From Prevotella sp. (GTDB taxonomy: Bacteria; Bacteroidota; Bacteroidia; Bacteroidales; Bacteroidaceae), in contig JAEEVA010000001.1 in the NCBI GenBank assembly GCA_016286995.1, positions 1 to 64,000 on the forward strand: DNA of 64,000 bases, given 5' to 3'. Position 1 is the first letter of the stretch, and every line of letters begins with the position of its first letter. Shown here piece after piece: positions 45,179-53,415 of this stretch. The translations under genes and the position numbers were made by a program. The notes beneath the pieces are model-generated. The model was not told the DNA's origin and ran no database searches. It was given only the letters and a program-made list of their open reading frames with translations.

Positions 45179-47098
45179 ATGCAACGAATCATCAAAACAC
45201 TTGTTCTGTCGGCAGCTGTGATGCTGTCGGCAGACGCTTATGCCCAGCTGTCGAGCAATCCCGACAAGTTTCTGGGGAACATCACAACAGGTTATGGAAG
45301 CGATATGGACCACAATGGTTTCGTGTTCTCCAACTATTGGAATCAGGTGACGCCAGAGAATGCAACCAAGTGGGAACAGGTTGAGGGTACCCGTGGCCAG
45401 TTCAATTGGTGGGGGGCTGATAAGGCATACAATTATGCCACCCTGCATGGTTTCCCGTTTAAGTTCCATACCTTTGTATGGGGTTCACAGTTCCCCCAAT
45501 GGTTTAAAAACCTGTCGGTTAATGAGCGCTATAATGCTATAGTAAATTGGATGGACAAGGCCAAGGAACACTTCCCCAATCTTGAGATGATAGACGTGGC
45601 GAACGAATCCGTTGAGGGTCATCAGAATGACACTTACCTTTTCAGAGAAGCCTTAGGCGGTGCTGGCGAGACGGGCTACGACTGGCTTGTCAAAGCCTTT
45701 GAGATGGCTCATGAGCGTTGGCCGAATGCTATCCTTATCTATAACGATTATAATGTGTTGCGTTGGGATACTGACAAGTTCATTGACATTGTAAAAACCT
45801 TGCGTGATGCAGGTGCTCCTATTGATGCATACGGCTGTCAGGCACACAGCTTTACTTTAAATGAATGCTCCAAAACAGAGCTTCAGACTAATATGAATCG
45901 TATTCAGAATGAACTGAAAATACCCATGTATATTACCGAGTACGACATCAATTATGACAACGATGCCACGCAGAAGACGAAATATGAGGAGCAGATACCG
46001 TTGTTCTGGGAGGCAGACTACTGTGCTGGTGTCACCCTTTGGGGTTGGTTTATGGGAGAAACATGGGAAGACTATACTGGTCTGATCCGCAACGGTCAGG
46101 AGCGTTCGGCCCTGCAGTGGTTGCGCACCTATATGCAGACCAATGCCGCCAAGACCGCCAAGAGTCCGTTCCCTGGTATGAAGAAGGAGGCCTCGATGTA
46201 TATCAAGCCTGCTACCCTGCATACCACCGCAGGAACTGCCGTGCCTATCAATGTGCGAGCCTCGCTGCGTACCAAGAGTCTTAGTAAGGTGGAGCTGTAT
46301 GCTGACGGCACACTTATCAAGACTTCGACGACAGCCCCCTTCAGCGTCGACTTTACGCCAACTACGAAGGGTAAACATGAGTTGAAGGCCGTGTTGACCA
46401 CCACCGACGGCGGCAAGTACGAGCGCCTGTCAAGCATTACCGCCTTTGGTCAGCGTGCAGCCCACAACGGTGTTACCACGCTGCCTGGTACCCTCCAGTT
46501 TGAGGACTTCGACGAGGGTGGCGAGGGCTTTACCTTCCACGACAGCGATGCCACTGACGAGGGCAATGTCCACTATCGCACAGACAACGAGGGCGTTGAC
46601 ATCGTGACAGGCAACAACGGGTATGCCTTAGGCTATACCGCTCCTGGCGAATGGCTCGAATATACCGTCAATGTCACCCAGGCCGGTACCTATTCTTACG
46701 ATGCCTACGCTTCCCACGGCAATAATGTGCAGTGTGGCTTCACCGTCAGTCTGGTGGACAACGGACAGAACACACAGCTTTGCAGCCAGACTATTACCCA
46801 GACCGACAACAACACGTGGGCTACCTATAACAAGTTCAGCGGCACCTTCAGCAAGCCGTTATCTGCCGGCCAGCATATCCTGCGTGTCACCATCACTGGT
46901 CAGTATGTCAATCTCGACAAGATGGTGCTGACATGTACGCAGCCTGCAGGCATTGAGGAAATAAGCCTCACCCCCGCCCCCTCTCCAAAGGGCGAGGGGA
47001 GTAATTACTGGTTCACGCTTGATGGTCGCAAGCTTTGTGAGCAGCCGACGCATCCTGGCGTCTATATCAATAACGGTAAAAAGGTCGTGGTTAAGTGA
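45179..47098 (+). CDS. GH10 endo-xylanase with CBM6 and sorting-type tail
   Basis: 639 residues from the ATG at 45179, start of signal peptide MQRIIKTLVLSAAVMLSADAYAQ; the longer frame runs through repeat sequence. GH10 barrel about 25-330 with FHTFVWGSQFPQW, DVANESVEG (acid/base Glu143) and YITEYDI (nucleophile Glu254). About 345-425 is an Ig-like bridge, about 440-590 a CBM6 (LQFEDFDEGGEGFTFHD...GYTAPGEWLEYTVNV). The last 50 residues hold a repeat-encoded LTPAPSPKGEG segment and a tail (YWFTLDGRKLCEQPTHPGVY...GKKVVVK) resembling type IX secretion C-termini. Expected to cleave soluble xylan outside the cell. Confidence 0.9.
   Translation: MQRIIKTLVLSAAVMLSADAYAQLSSNPDKFLGNITTGYGSDMDHNGFVFSNYWNQVTPENATKWEQVEGTRGQFNWWGADKAYNYATLHGFPFKFHTFVWGSQFPQWFKNLSVNERYNAIVNWMDKAKEHFPNLEMIDVANESVEGHQNDTYLFREALGGAGETGYDWLVKAFEMAHERWPNAILIYNDYNVLRWDTDKFIDIVKTLRDAGAPIDAYGCQAHSFTLNECSKTELQTNMNRIQNELKIPMYITEYDINYDNDATQKTKYEEQIPLFWEADYCAGVTLWGWFMGETWEDYTGLIRNGQERSALQWLRTYMQTNAAKTAKSPFPGMKKEASMYIKPATLHTTAGTAVPINVRASLRTKSLSKVELYADGTLIKTSTTAPFSVDFTPTTKGKHELKAVLTTTDGGKYERLSSITAFGQRAAHNGVTTLPGTLQFEDFDEGGEGFTFHDSDATDEGNVHYRTDNEGVDIVTGNNGYALGYTAPGEWLEYTVNVTQAGTYSYDAYASHGNNVQCGFTVSLVDNGQNTQLCSQTITQTDNNTWATYNKFSGTFSKPLSAGQHILRVTITGQYVNLDKMVLTCTQPAGIEEISLTPAPSPKGEGSNYWFTLDGRKLCEQPTHPGVYINNGKKVVVK
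46966..47001 (+). repeat. GC-rich repeat encoding LTPAPSPKGEG, copy 1
   Basis: 36 bp, containing CCTCTCC-AAA-GGGCGAGGGG arms, identical to 48805-48840 and read in the same frame. It lies between CBM6 and the C-terminal tail. Confidence 0.9.
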
Positions 47099-47162
47099 GA
47101 ATAAAGCTCAAGTCGTGGTTAAGTGAGAATAAAACTATAAAACCAAACCATATTATATAAAT

Positions 47163-47191
47163 AAGGTGGGAGCCGCTATGGTTCCCACCTT
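47163..47191 (+). terminator. Hairpin terminator after the GH10-CBM6 gene
   Basis: AAGGTGGGAGCC / GGTTCCCACCTT with a 5-nt loop, about 64 bp past the stop; followed by a moderately T-rich stretch. The rest of 47192-47413 holds 9-bp CTATAGA-type repeats and the next promoter. Confidence 0.8.
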
Positions 47192-47315
47192 GTTGCTTTC
47201 ATATAGATGCTATAGAGACTATAGACACGATGGGTGCTATGGCTATTTTGTGGCAGATGTTTCAATTTCAAAAGTCTCTGATACATGGTGTAAGGTGGAA
47301 TGAGTGTATTTTTTA

Positions 47316-47323
47316 TACCTTTG
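47316..47323 (+). promoter_or_regulatory. Promoter -7 box for the CE6 gene
   Basis: TACCTTTG followed by CG, with a 90-nt leader before the ATG at 47414. Confidence 0.65.
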
Positions 47324-47413
47324 CGCCCGAAAATGTAAAGTGCTTACACCGATGACCTGCAAAAAGCTTACGACGACAACATTTAAATCACTAATTAATA
47401 ACAAACAAAACTT

Positions 47414-48937
47414 ATGAGAAATCTTTTACTTACAAGCGTGATGCTGCTATTCTCCGTTTTGGGTGTCAACGCTACCGTTGACCCTAATTTCCACATCTAC
47501 CTCTGTTTCGGACAGTCGAACATGGAGGGTAATGCCACTCCTGAAGCTATCGACTATCAGAATGTCGACGAGAACTTCAAGATGCTGGCTTGTGTCAACT
47601 TTCAGAATCCTGCCCGTACGATGGGACAGTGGTATACGGCCACTCCTCCTATTGTCCGTCAGGGAACAGGTCTTGGTATGGCCGACTATTTTGGCCGTAC
47701 GATGGTAGCCAACCAGCCTGGCATCAAGGTTGGCGTGGTCGATGTTGCCATTGGCGGTACAAAGATTGAGGGTTTTATGCAGGAAGAGGTTGCTGCTTAT
47801 ATCGCTTCCATGGACCCACAGACGGAGGGTTGGCTGATAAACTACTTTGCTGCTTACGATAACGACCCCTATAAGCGTCTAGTCGATATGGCCAAGATTG
47901 CCCAGCAGTCAGGTGTCATCAAGGGCATCCTGTTGCATCAGGGCGAGTCGAACAACATGCAGCAGGACTGGCCTCAGAAGGTGAAGACCGTCTATGATCG
48001 TCTGATTACTGACCTGAACCTGAACGCTGCCGACGTTCCTTTGTTCGTCGGTGAGACGGTACGTTCGGAGATGGGTGGCTACTGTGGCGGTCACAATGGT
48101 GTGATTGCCAATGTCCCCAGTGTCATTCCCAACTCCTACGTCATCTCTTCTGCCAACTGTCCCCAAAGGGGCGACGGTCTGCACTTCACTGCTCAGGGTT
48201 ACCGCATCATGGGTCAGCGCTATGCACAGAAGGCGCTGAGCCTGAAGGGTATCGAGATTGAGGTGGAAGAACCCACGCTGCCGGCTTCTGCCTATCAGAT
48301 TGACAAGAAGTTCACTTCGCTCTCTGAGATTGGTACGACATCGTTCGCCATTGTCAACGAGGCTGAGAGCAGTGTGTTCTACTGTTCAGACATGCAGAAT
48401 CTGAAATTCGGTCTTTATGCCGATGCCTTCAATAACAATAACATGGGCTTCGTATTCAAGCTGGAGCCTTGCAGTGATGTTGCCAACGGCTATTTCCTGC
48501 ACCTCTATACACCCAACGGTGACGGCTATGTGGTTTATGGTACTCAGGGCTATCTGAACTCGCAACCTACTGACGGCTGGTGTAGTTTCATTCTTGGTCT
48601 GACAGGTAATCAGGGTCAGCATAACGGTCAGGATATTGACAATGGTGCCGTGTGGTATATCGACTATAGCGCAGGCAATGGCTTCTCGCTGAAAAATGCG
48701 GGTACAGGTAAGTATCTGAAGGATGCCGGTCCTGCCAAATACGACACTCCTACCTACTTCCAGCTGTGTACCCTGAAGGCCGCTACGGGCATTGAGGAAG
48801 TAAGCCTCACCCCCGCCCCCTCTCCAAAGGGCGAGGGGAGTCATTACTGGTACACCCTGGATGGTCGCAAGCTGAATAGCCAGCCCACAGAGCGTGGCAT
48901 CTATATCGTCAACGGTAAAAAGGTTGTGATGAAGTAA
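47414..48937 (+). CDS. CE6 acetylxylan esterase with sorting-type tail
   Basis: 507 residues. Signal peptide MRNLLLTSVMLLFSVLGVNA. Residues 22-280 are an SGNH/CE6 hydrolase: FGQSNMEG (nucleophile Ser35), VVDVAIGGTKIEGF, LLHQGESN and GDGLHFTAQGY (Asp/His about 254-257). It resembles the CE6 half of the 22670 protein and should remove acetyl groups from xylan. Residues 290-455 are a beta-trefoil-like or lectin-like region (weak call). The C-terminus has the LTPAPSPKGEG insert followed by YWYTLDGRKLNSQPTERGIY, nearly the same tail as the upstream GH10. Own promoter; terminator follows. Confidence 0.87.
   Translation: MRNLLLTSVMLLFSVLGVNATVDPNFHIYLCFGQSNMEGNATPEAIDYQNVDENFKMLACVNFQNPARTMGQWYTATPPIVRQGTGLGMADYFGRTMVANQPGIKVGVVDVAIGGTKIEGFMQEEVAAYIASMDPQTEGWLINYFAAYDNDPYKRLVDMAKIAQQSGVIKGILLHQGESNNMQQDWPQKVKTVYDRLITDLNLNAADVPLFVGETVRSEMGGYCGGHNGVIANVPSVIPNSYVISSANCPQRGDGLHFTAQGYRIMGQRYAQKALSLKGIEIEVEEPTLPASAYQIDKKFTSLSEIGTTSFAIVNEAESSVFYCSDMQNLKFGLYADAFNNNNMGFVFKLEPCSDVANGYFLHLYTPNGDGYVVYGTQGYLNSQPTDGWCSFILGLTGNQGQHNGQDIDNGAVWYIDYSAGNGFSLKNAGTGKYLKDAGPAKYDTPTYFQLCTLKAATGIEEVSLTPAPSPKGEGSHYWYTLDGRKLNSQPTERGIYIVNGKKVVMK
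48805..48840 (+). repeat. GC-rich repeat encoding LTPAPSPKGEG, copy 2
   Basis: Identical 36 bp to 46966-47001, again between the last domain and the C-terminal tail; flanking bases (ATTGAGGAAR) are also conserved. Confidence 0.9.
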
Positions 48938-48970
48938 CGCGAAAGCGGTAAATGATACATCAGATAAAGT

Positions 48971-49018
48971 CCGCGAGACATGACGTAACGTCGTTCTCGC
49001 GGATTTTTCGTACCTTTG
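48971..49018 (+). terminator. Terminator overlapping the next GH3 promoter
   Basis: CCGCGAGA (48971-48978) and TCTCGCGG (48995-49002), with inner GACG/CGTC pairs, then ATTTTT. The -7 box TACCTTTG of the GH3 gene follows at 49011-49018, so its -33 region lies inside the terminator stem. Confidence 0.8.
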
Positions 49019-49063
49019 CGCACAGTAAATATAACGAGAACCGCAAAAATTACTAACTAAACA

Positions 49064-51532
49064 ATGAAAGGCTTTAAGATGATGTGCATGGCCGCACTTT
49101 TCGCAGGATGTAGTGCTGCTCCCGATTTGGAGCAGCAGGTGGACGAGCTCTACGGCAAGATGTCGCAGGAGGAGCGTATCGCCCAGTTGAGAAGCATGTA
49201 TATGGACGAGCTCTTCGATGAGCAAGGACAGTTGGATACCGCTAAGTGCCGTGAGCTGATACCCAATGGCATCGGTCACTTCTCGCAGTTTGCCAGTCAG
49301 AAACAGATGGATCCCAACGTGCTGCGCGACCGTGTGGCAGCCGTTCAGGACTGGCTGATGAACCATACCCCCAACGGCATTCCGGCACTGTTCCACGAAG
49401 AGGTGCTGTCGGGTGTCAATACCCGTGGCGCCACCATCTATCCGCAGCAGATTGGCCAGGCTTGTTCGTTCAATCCCGAGCTGGCTGAGGTGAAGACCCG
49501 TCAGACGGCCACAGCTATGAGGAAAATGGGTGGTGTGCTGTCGCTCTCGCCAATGGTCGACGTCTGCCGCACACCCTCGTTCAATCGTCTGGAGGAGTCG
49601 TACGGCGAGGACGGCTACCTGTCGGCAGTGATGGGTGTGGCTTTCGTCAAAGGCTTGCAGCAGGGTGATCTGAAGAAAGGTGTCGGTGCCTGTTCGAAAC
49701 ACTACCTCGGCTACGGTGGCGGAGGCGATGCCGAAGAACAGGAGCTGATGGAAGACATCCTCATGCCCCACGAGGCCATGATTCGTGTGGCAGACAGCAA
49801 GGCCGTGATGCCGGGCTATCATGCCATGCTTGACGAGAATGGCGACAGCACCAATTGTGTGGCTAACGCCAGAATCCTAAGTGACATCCTGCGTGGCTAC
49901 CTGGGTTTCGATGGCATGGTGGTCAGCGACTATACTGCCATCGACCAGCTGCCGGTGGAGAGTGAAGAGTTAAGAGTGAAGAGTGAAGAATTTGCTACCG
50001 CCAAGAAGGCCGCCGCTGCCATCAATGCCGGCAACGACGTCGATTTTCCGCACGGTGCCAACTATCGGTTCCTGCAGGAAGCCATTGATCAGGGGCTGGT
50101 GAAGGCTGAGGCCTTTGAGCGTGCCGTGAAAGACGTGCTACGCCATAAGTTCCGTGCCGGTCTGTTCGATGAGAATCCCTATCTGTACAGCAAGGAGGAT
50201 ATCATTCTCGACAGCCCCGAAGAGCGTCATACCGCCTATGAGATTGCCACGCAGTCTGTCGTGTTGTTAAAGAACGACAGCAATATCTTACCTCTTCCCT
50301 CTTTACCGGCGTCAGCCGATTCTTCACTCTTCACTCTTCACTCTTCACTCTTCCCTCTCAAAGTTCTCCTCACCGGTCCTAACGCCAATACCATGTGGGC
50401 CATGTGTGGCGACTATTCGTTCCCTGCCATGACCTATTTCTGGAAGAAGACGGAGACCGACCTCGACCATCCCCATACCATTACACTGTTGGAGGGCATG
50501 AAGGACAAGCTGCCCGAGGGTATGACCCTGATGTATGAGCGTGGCTGTGACTGGACGGAGGAGATTGAGACGAAGTTTACGGTCAGTGGTGATGAGCGTG
50601 CCTGGGAGTATGAAATATTGCACCGAAAGGTTGACTCTGGCGAGAAGGCCGACAAGGCTGCAGCGCTCAAGCTGGCTCAGGAAGCCGATGTCATCATTGC
50701 TGCCGTCGGTGAGAACGTGATGCTGTGTGGCGAGAACCGCGACCGCCAGGGTCTGCGCCTGCCGGGTAAGCAGGAACAGTATGTCAACGAGTTGCTGGCA
50801 ACGGGCAAACCCGTGGTGCTGGTCGTGTTCGGTGGTCGTGCCCAGGTCATCAGCGGCATTGCCGAACGCTGTGCCGCCGTCATCCAAGCCTGGTATCCGG
50901 GTGAGGAGGGCGGTAATGCCGTTGCTGACATCCTCTATGGCAACGTGTCGCCGTCGGCCAAGCTCGCCGTGAGCTATCCAGCCGAAGAGATTTATACCCC
51001 CGTCTGCTATAGTTATTCTCAATTCTCATTGCAACGCCACACTCTCAAAGAGAGAATTCTCAATTCTCAATTACAATGGCCTTTCGGTTACGGTCTGACC
51101 TATACCACCTTCGAATATAAGAACCTACAGGTGGACCACGAGGCTCAGACCTCTGACGACCACGTGGAGTTGACCTTCCAGCTGACGAATACGGGCAAGG
51201 TGGCTGCCACTGAGATTGCCCAGATATACCTCTCACCTCTCGCCTCTCAGCCCTCAGCCCTCAGCCCTCTCAAGCTACAAGGCTTTGCCCGTGTGCCGTT
51301 AGAACCCGGTCAGACGAAGACAGTCACCGTACGTCTCTTCCTCGACCAGTTTGGCTACTATAGTCGTGAAGGCGGCGTGCGTCAGTGGAACATTGCCCCA
51401 GGCACGTATACCGTCAAGGTCGGTGCTTCCTCTGCCGACATCCGTCTCGAGCAGCAGGTGGAACTGAAGGGCAAGGCTGTCAGCAAGCCGTTGCGTGACA
51501 ACTATTTCTCAGAGGCAGTGGTTTCGATGTAA
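49064..51532 (+). CDS. GH3 glycosidase lipoprotein carrying four repeat-encoded inserts
   Basis: 822 residues. Lipoprotein signal (MAALFAGC). GH3 barrel about 20-390 with KHYLGYGGGG near 215 and nucleophile motif VVSDYTA (Asp289), then alpha/beta sandwich (with VGENVMLCGENRDRQGL) and Fn3-like C-terminus (PFGYGLTYTTFEY onward). Four segments are encoded by 7-bp arrays: about 299-308 (SEELRVKSEE), 411-431 (LPASADSSLFTLHSS), 651-670 (SLQRHTLKERILNSQL) and 722-735 (LASQPSALSPL). All fall between recognisable GH3 blocks, so the enzyme is probably still folded. A beta-xylosidase or glucosidase role fits the locus; specificity is not visible. Confidence 0.87.
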   Translation: MKGFKMMCMAALFAGCSAAPDLEQQVDELYGKMSQEERIAQLRSMYMDELFDEQGQLDTAKCRELIPNGIGHFSQFASQKQMDPNVLRDRVAAVQDWLMNHTPNGIPALFHEEVLSGVNTRGATIYPQQIGQACSFNPELAEVKTRQTATAMRKMGGVLSLSPMVDVCRTPSFNRLEESYGEDGYLSAVMGVAFVKGLQQGDLKKGVGACSKHYLGYGGGGDAEEQELMEDILMPHEAMIRVADSKAVMPGYHAMLDENGDSTNCVANARILSDILRGYLGFDGMVVSDYTAIDQLPVESEELRVKSEEFATAKKAAAAINAGNDVDFPHGANYRFLQEAIDQGLVKAEAFERAVKDVLRHKFRAGLFDENPYLYSKEDIILDSPEERHTAYEIATQSVVLLKNDSNILPLPSLPASADSSLFTLHSSLFPLKVLLTGPNANTMWAMCGDYSFPAMTYFWKKTETDLDHPHTITLLEGMKDKLPEGMTLMYERGCDWTEEIETKFTVSGDERAWEYEILHRKVDSGEKADKAAALKLAQEADVIIAAVGENVMLCGENRDRQGLRLPGKQEQYVNELLATGKPVVLVVFGGRAQVISGIAERCAAVIQAWYPGEEGGNAVADILYGNVSPSAKLAVSYPAEEIYTPVCYSYSQFSLQRHTLKERILNSQLQWPFGYGLTYTTFEYKNLQVDHEAQTSDDHVELTFQLTNTGKVAATEIAQIYLSPLASQPSALSPLKLQGFARVPLEPGQTKTVTVRLFLDQFGYYSREGGVRQWNIAPGTYTVKVGASSADIRLEQQVELKGKAVSKPLRDNYFSEAVVSM
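49960..49987 (+). repeat. In-frame heptamer array 1 in the GH3 gene
   Basis: GAGTGAA, GAGTTAA, GAGTGAA, GAGTGAA. The deviant second unit starts at a codon boundary, where GAG TGA would be a stop; it reads GAG TTA. Confidence 0.9.
50294..50356 (+). repeat. In-frame heptamer array 2 with GGCGTCAGCC core
   Basis: Nine units in phase: CTTCCCT, CTTTACC, GGCGTCA, GCCGATT, four CTTCACT and CTTCCCT. It follows the ILPL motif at the barrel-sandwich junction. The same core recurs three times at 61274-61413. Confidence 0.92.
51016..51074 (+). repeat. In-frame heptamer array 3 with GCCACACTCT core
   Basis: TTCTCAA, TTCTCA, then the 28-bp core and TTCTCAA, TTCTCAA. Same core, flanks and reading frame as in the TPR gene at 16617. 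Confidence 0.92.
51229..51270 (+). repeat. In-frame heptamer array 4 in the GH3 gene
   Basis: CCTCTCA, CCTCTCG, CCTCTCA, GCCCTCA, GCCCTCA, GCCCTCT; lies in a loop of the Fn3-like domain. Confidence 0.88.
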
Positions 51533-51573
51533 AACGTAGAGATTAAAAGTTAAGTTTAAAGATATAAGAAACA

Positions 51574-53364
51574 ATGAAAAAGATTCTATTCGTAGCATGT
51601 GCGCTGTGTGCTCAACTGATGAGCATGGCACAGCCCGCAGGAGGTTTTGGCGGCTTTCAGATGCCGCAAGTGAAGTTGGAAACATCGCAGACGTGGAAAG
51701 ACGTGAACTATGCCGGTGACGACCAGGCATACCACACCTGTGACATCTATCTGCCACAGCAGGAGAAGTCGGCCTATCCCGTGGTCATCCACATCTATGG
51801 CAGCGCATGGTTTAGCAACAGCAGCAAGGGAGCTGCCGACCTCGGCACCATCGTCAAGACCCTGTTGGATGCCGGCTATGCCGTGGTATGTCCGAACCAC
51901 CGCAGCAGCATGGATGCCAAGTGGCCTGCTCAACTGCACGACATCAAGGCCGTAGTACGCTTTGTGCGCGGCGAGGCCGAGAAGTATAAGTTCGACACCT
52001 CGTTCATTGCCACCAGCGGTTTCTCCTCTGGCGGTCATCTGGCCTCCATCACAGCTACCACCAGTGGCACGAAAGAGGCTAAGGTCGGTTCATACGACAT
52101 CAACCTCGAAGGCAGTGTGGGCAACTTCACCATGGAGAGTAGCGCGGTGGATGCCGCCTGCGACTGGTCGGGTCCCATTGACCTGACAGCTATGGACTGT
52201 GGTGAGTCCATGAAGATGGGCGAGAACAGTCCCGAGGACGTGCTGCTTAACTCAAAACTGGACCGAGAGCCCGACAAGTATGTCAGTCTCAGTGCCACCA
52301 GCTATGTCAACAAGAGCGATCCTCCCGTCATCATCTTCCACGGTGAGAAGGACAATGTAGTACCCTGCTGTCAGGGGCGTCGGTTCTTTGACGTGCTGCA
52401 GGCCGCTGGCGTCAGGACCGAGGCAACCTTCGTGCCTGAGGGTGGTCACGGCATGGGCATGTATGGCGAGGAAAACCTGCAGAAGATGGTACGCTTCCTG
52501 AATAGCGTCCGTCTGGGTACCGACGTAGCCCAAGCCAAGCAGCGCATCATCGAGAACGGTGGTACAGGCTTCTACAAGGCCGTCATGAAGGAAGAGCTTA
52601 CCCTGCCCGAACATACCGTGTTCGTTCCGCAGGATCTGACGCAGTTCAACAAGGAGCGTCCCCTGCCTGTGCTTGTCTGGGGCAACGGCGCCTGTGCCAA
52701 TTCACCCTTCGAACACATGAACTTCCTGAACGAGATAGCTTCGCACGGTTACATCGTGCTGGCAACAGGTAACATCCCCATGACCGATGAGTGGTATAAA
52801 GGTCCTATGTCGCGCAGTGAGCAGCAGATTGAGAGCATCGACTGGATTCTGGCCCAGAACGATGACCCCTCCTCGCCCTACTTTGAGAAGATTGACACAA
52901 AGAACATCTGCGTGGCAGGCATGTCGTGTGGTGGTTTGCAGACCCTCTTCAACTGTGCCGACCCCCGCATCACGCTGCTGATGATTTGCAACAGCGGACT
53001 CTTCAACCAGCAGAACGCAGGTCAGGCCGTGGGCGGCATGCCCATGCCCCCGAAGGAGAAGCTGACTGACATCCATACTCCCATCATGTATCTGCTGGGT
53101 GGCGAGACCGACATCGCATACGGCAACGGTATGGACGACTTCCATCGCATCAAGCACGTGCCGGCGTGTGCCACCAACTTCCCCGTAGGTCATGGCGGTA
53201 CTTATCGCGAACCTCATGGTGGCGAGTTCACCGTCGTTGCTCTGGCCTGGCTCGACTGGAATCTCAAGAAGAGCGAGGAGGCTGCCAAGATGTTTGTGGG
53301 TGACGACTGCCTGATATCAAAGCGTAAAGATTGGACCATCGAGAAGAACGAACTGTTTAAATAG
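51574..53364 (+). CDS. Exported esterase with two alpha/beta-hydrolase domains
   Basis: 596 residues with signal peptide MKKILFVACALCAQLMSMAQ. Domain 1 (about 40-310) has HIYGSAWFSNSS (oxyanion region), SGFSSGGH (Ser151) and a catalytic His in GGHGMGMY. Domain 2 (about 325-580) has VWGNGACANSP, AGMSCGGLQ (Ser451) and FPVGHGGTY (His). The two nucleophiles are 300 residues apart, so two complete hydrolases are joined. Domain 1 resembles CE10/CE1-type enzymes such as feruloyl or acetyl esterases; domain 2 resembles dienelactone-hydrolase-like esterases. Context suggests de-esterification of xylan fragments. The gene follows the GH3 by 41 bp. Confidence 0.82.
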   Translation: MKKILFVACALCAQLMSMAQPAGGFGGFQMPQVKLETSQTWKDVNYAGDDQAYHTCDIYLPQQEKSAYPVVIHIYGSAWFSNSSKGAADLGTIVKTLLDAGYAVVCPNHRSSMDAKWPAQLHDIKAVVRFVRGEAEKYKFDTSFIATSGFSSGGHLASITATTSGTKEAKVGSYDINLEGSVGNFTMESSAVDAACDWSGPIDLTAMDCGESMKMGENSPEDVLLNSKLDREPDKYVSLSATSYVNKSDPPVIIFHGEKDNVVPCCQGRRFFDVLQAAGVRTEATFVPEGGHGMGMYGEENLQKMVRFLNSVRLGTDVAQAKQRIIENGGTGFYKAVMKEELTLPEHTVFVPQDLTQFNKERPLPVLVWGNGACANSPFEHMNFLNEIASHGYIVLATGNIPMTDEWYKGPMSRSEQQIESIDWILAQNDDPSSPYFEKIDTKNICVAGMSCGGLQTLFNCADPRITLLMICNSGLFNQQNAGQAVGGMPMPPKEKLTDIHTPIMYLLGGETDIAYGNGMDDFHRIKHVPACATNFPVGHGGTYREPHGGEFTVVALAWLDWNLKKSEEAAKMFVGDDCLISKRKDWTIEKNELFK

Positions 53365-53415
53365 TTTATAGTTCATAGTTCACAGTTTATAGTTCATAGT
53401 TCACAGTTTATAGTT
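53364..53415 (+). repeat. Heptamer array filling the esterase-GH3 spacer
   Basis: GTTTATA, GTTCATA, GTTCACA, GTTTATA, GTTCATA, GTTCACA, GTTTATA, then GTT before ATG. It runs from the last base of the TAG stop to the base before the next start; there is a 21-bp higher-order repeat. Confidence 0.93.

Noticed and set aside
48386..49822. 478-residue open frame on the minus strand
   Set aside because: It runs antisense across the end of CE6, an intergenic terminator/promoter and the start of GH3; its composition follows from the GH3 codon pattern, and both sense genes have clear domains.
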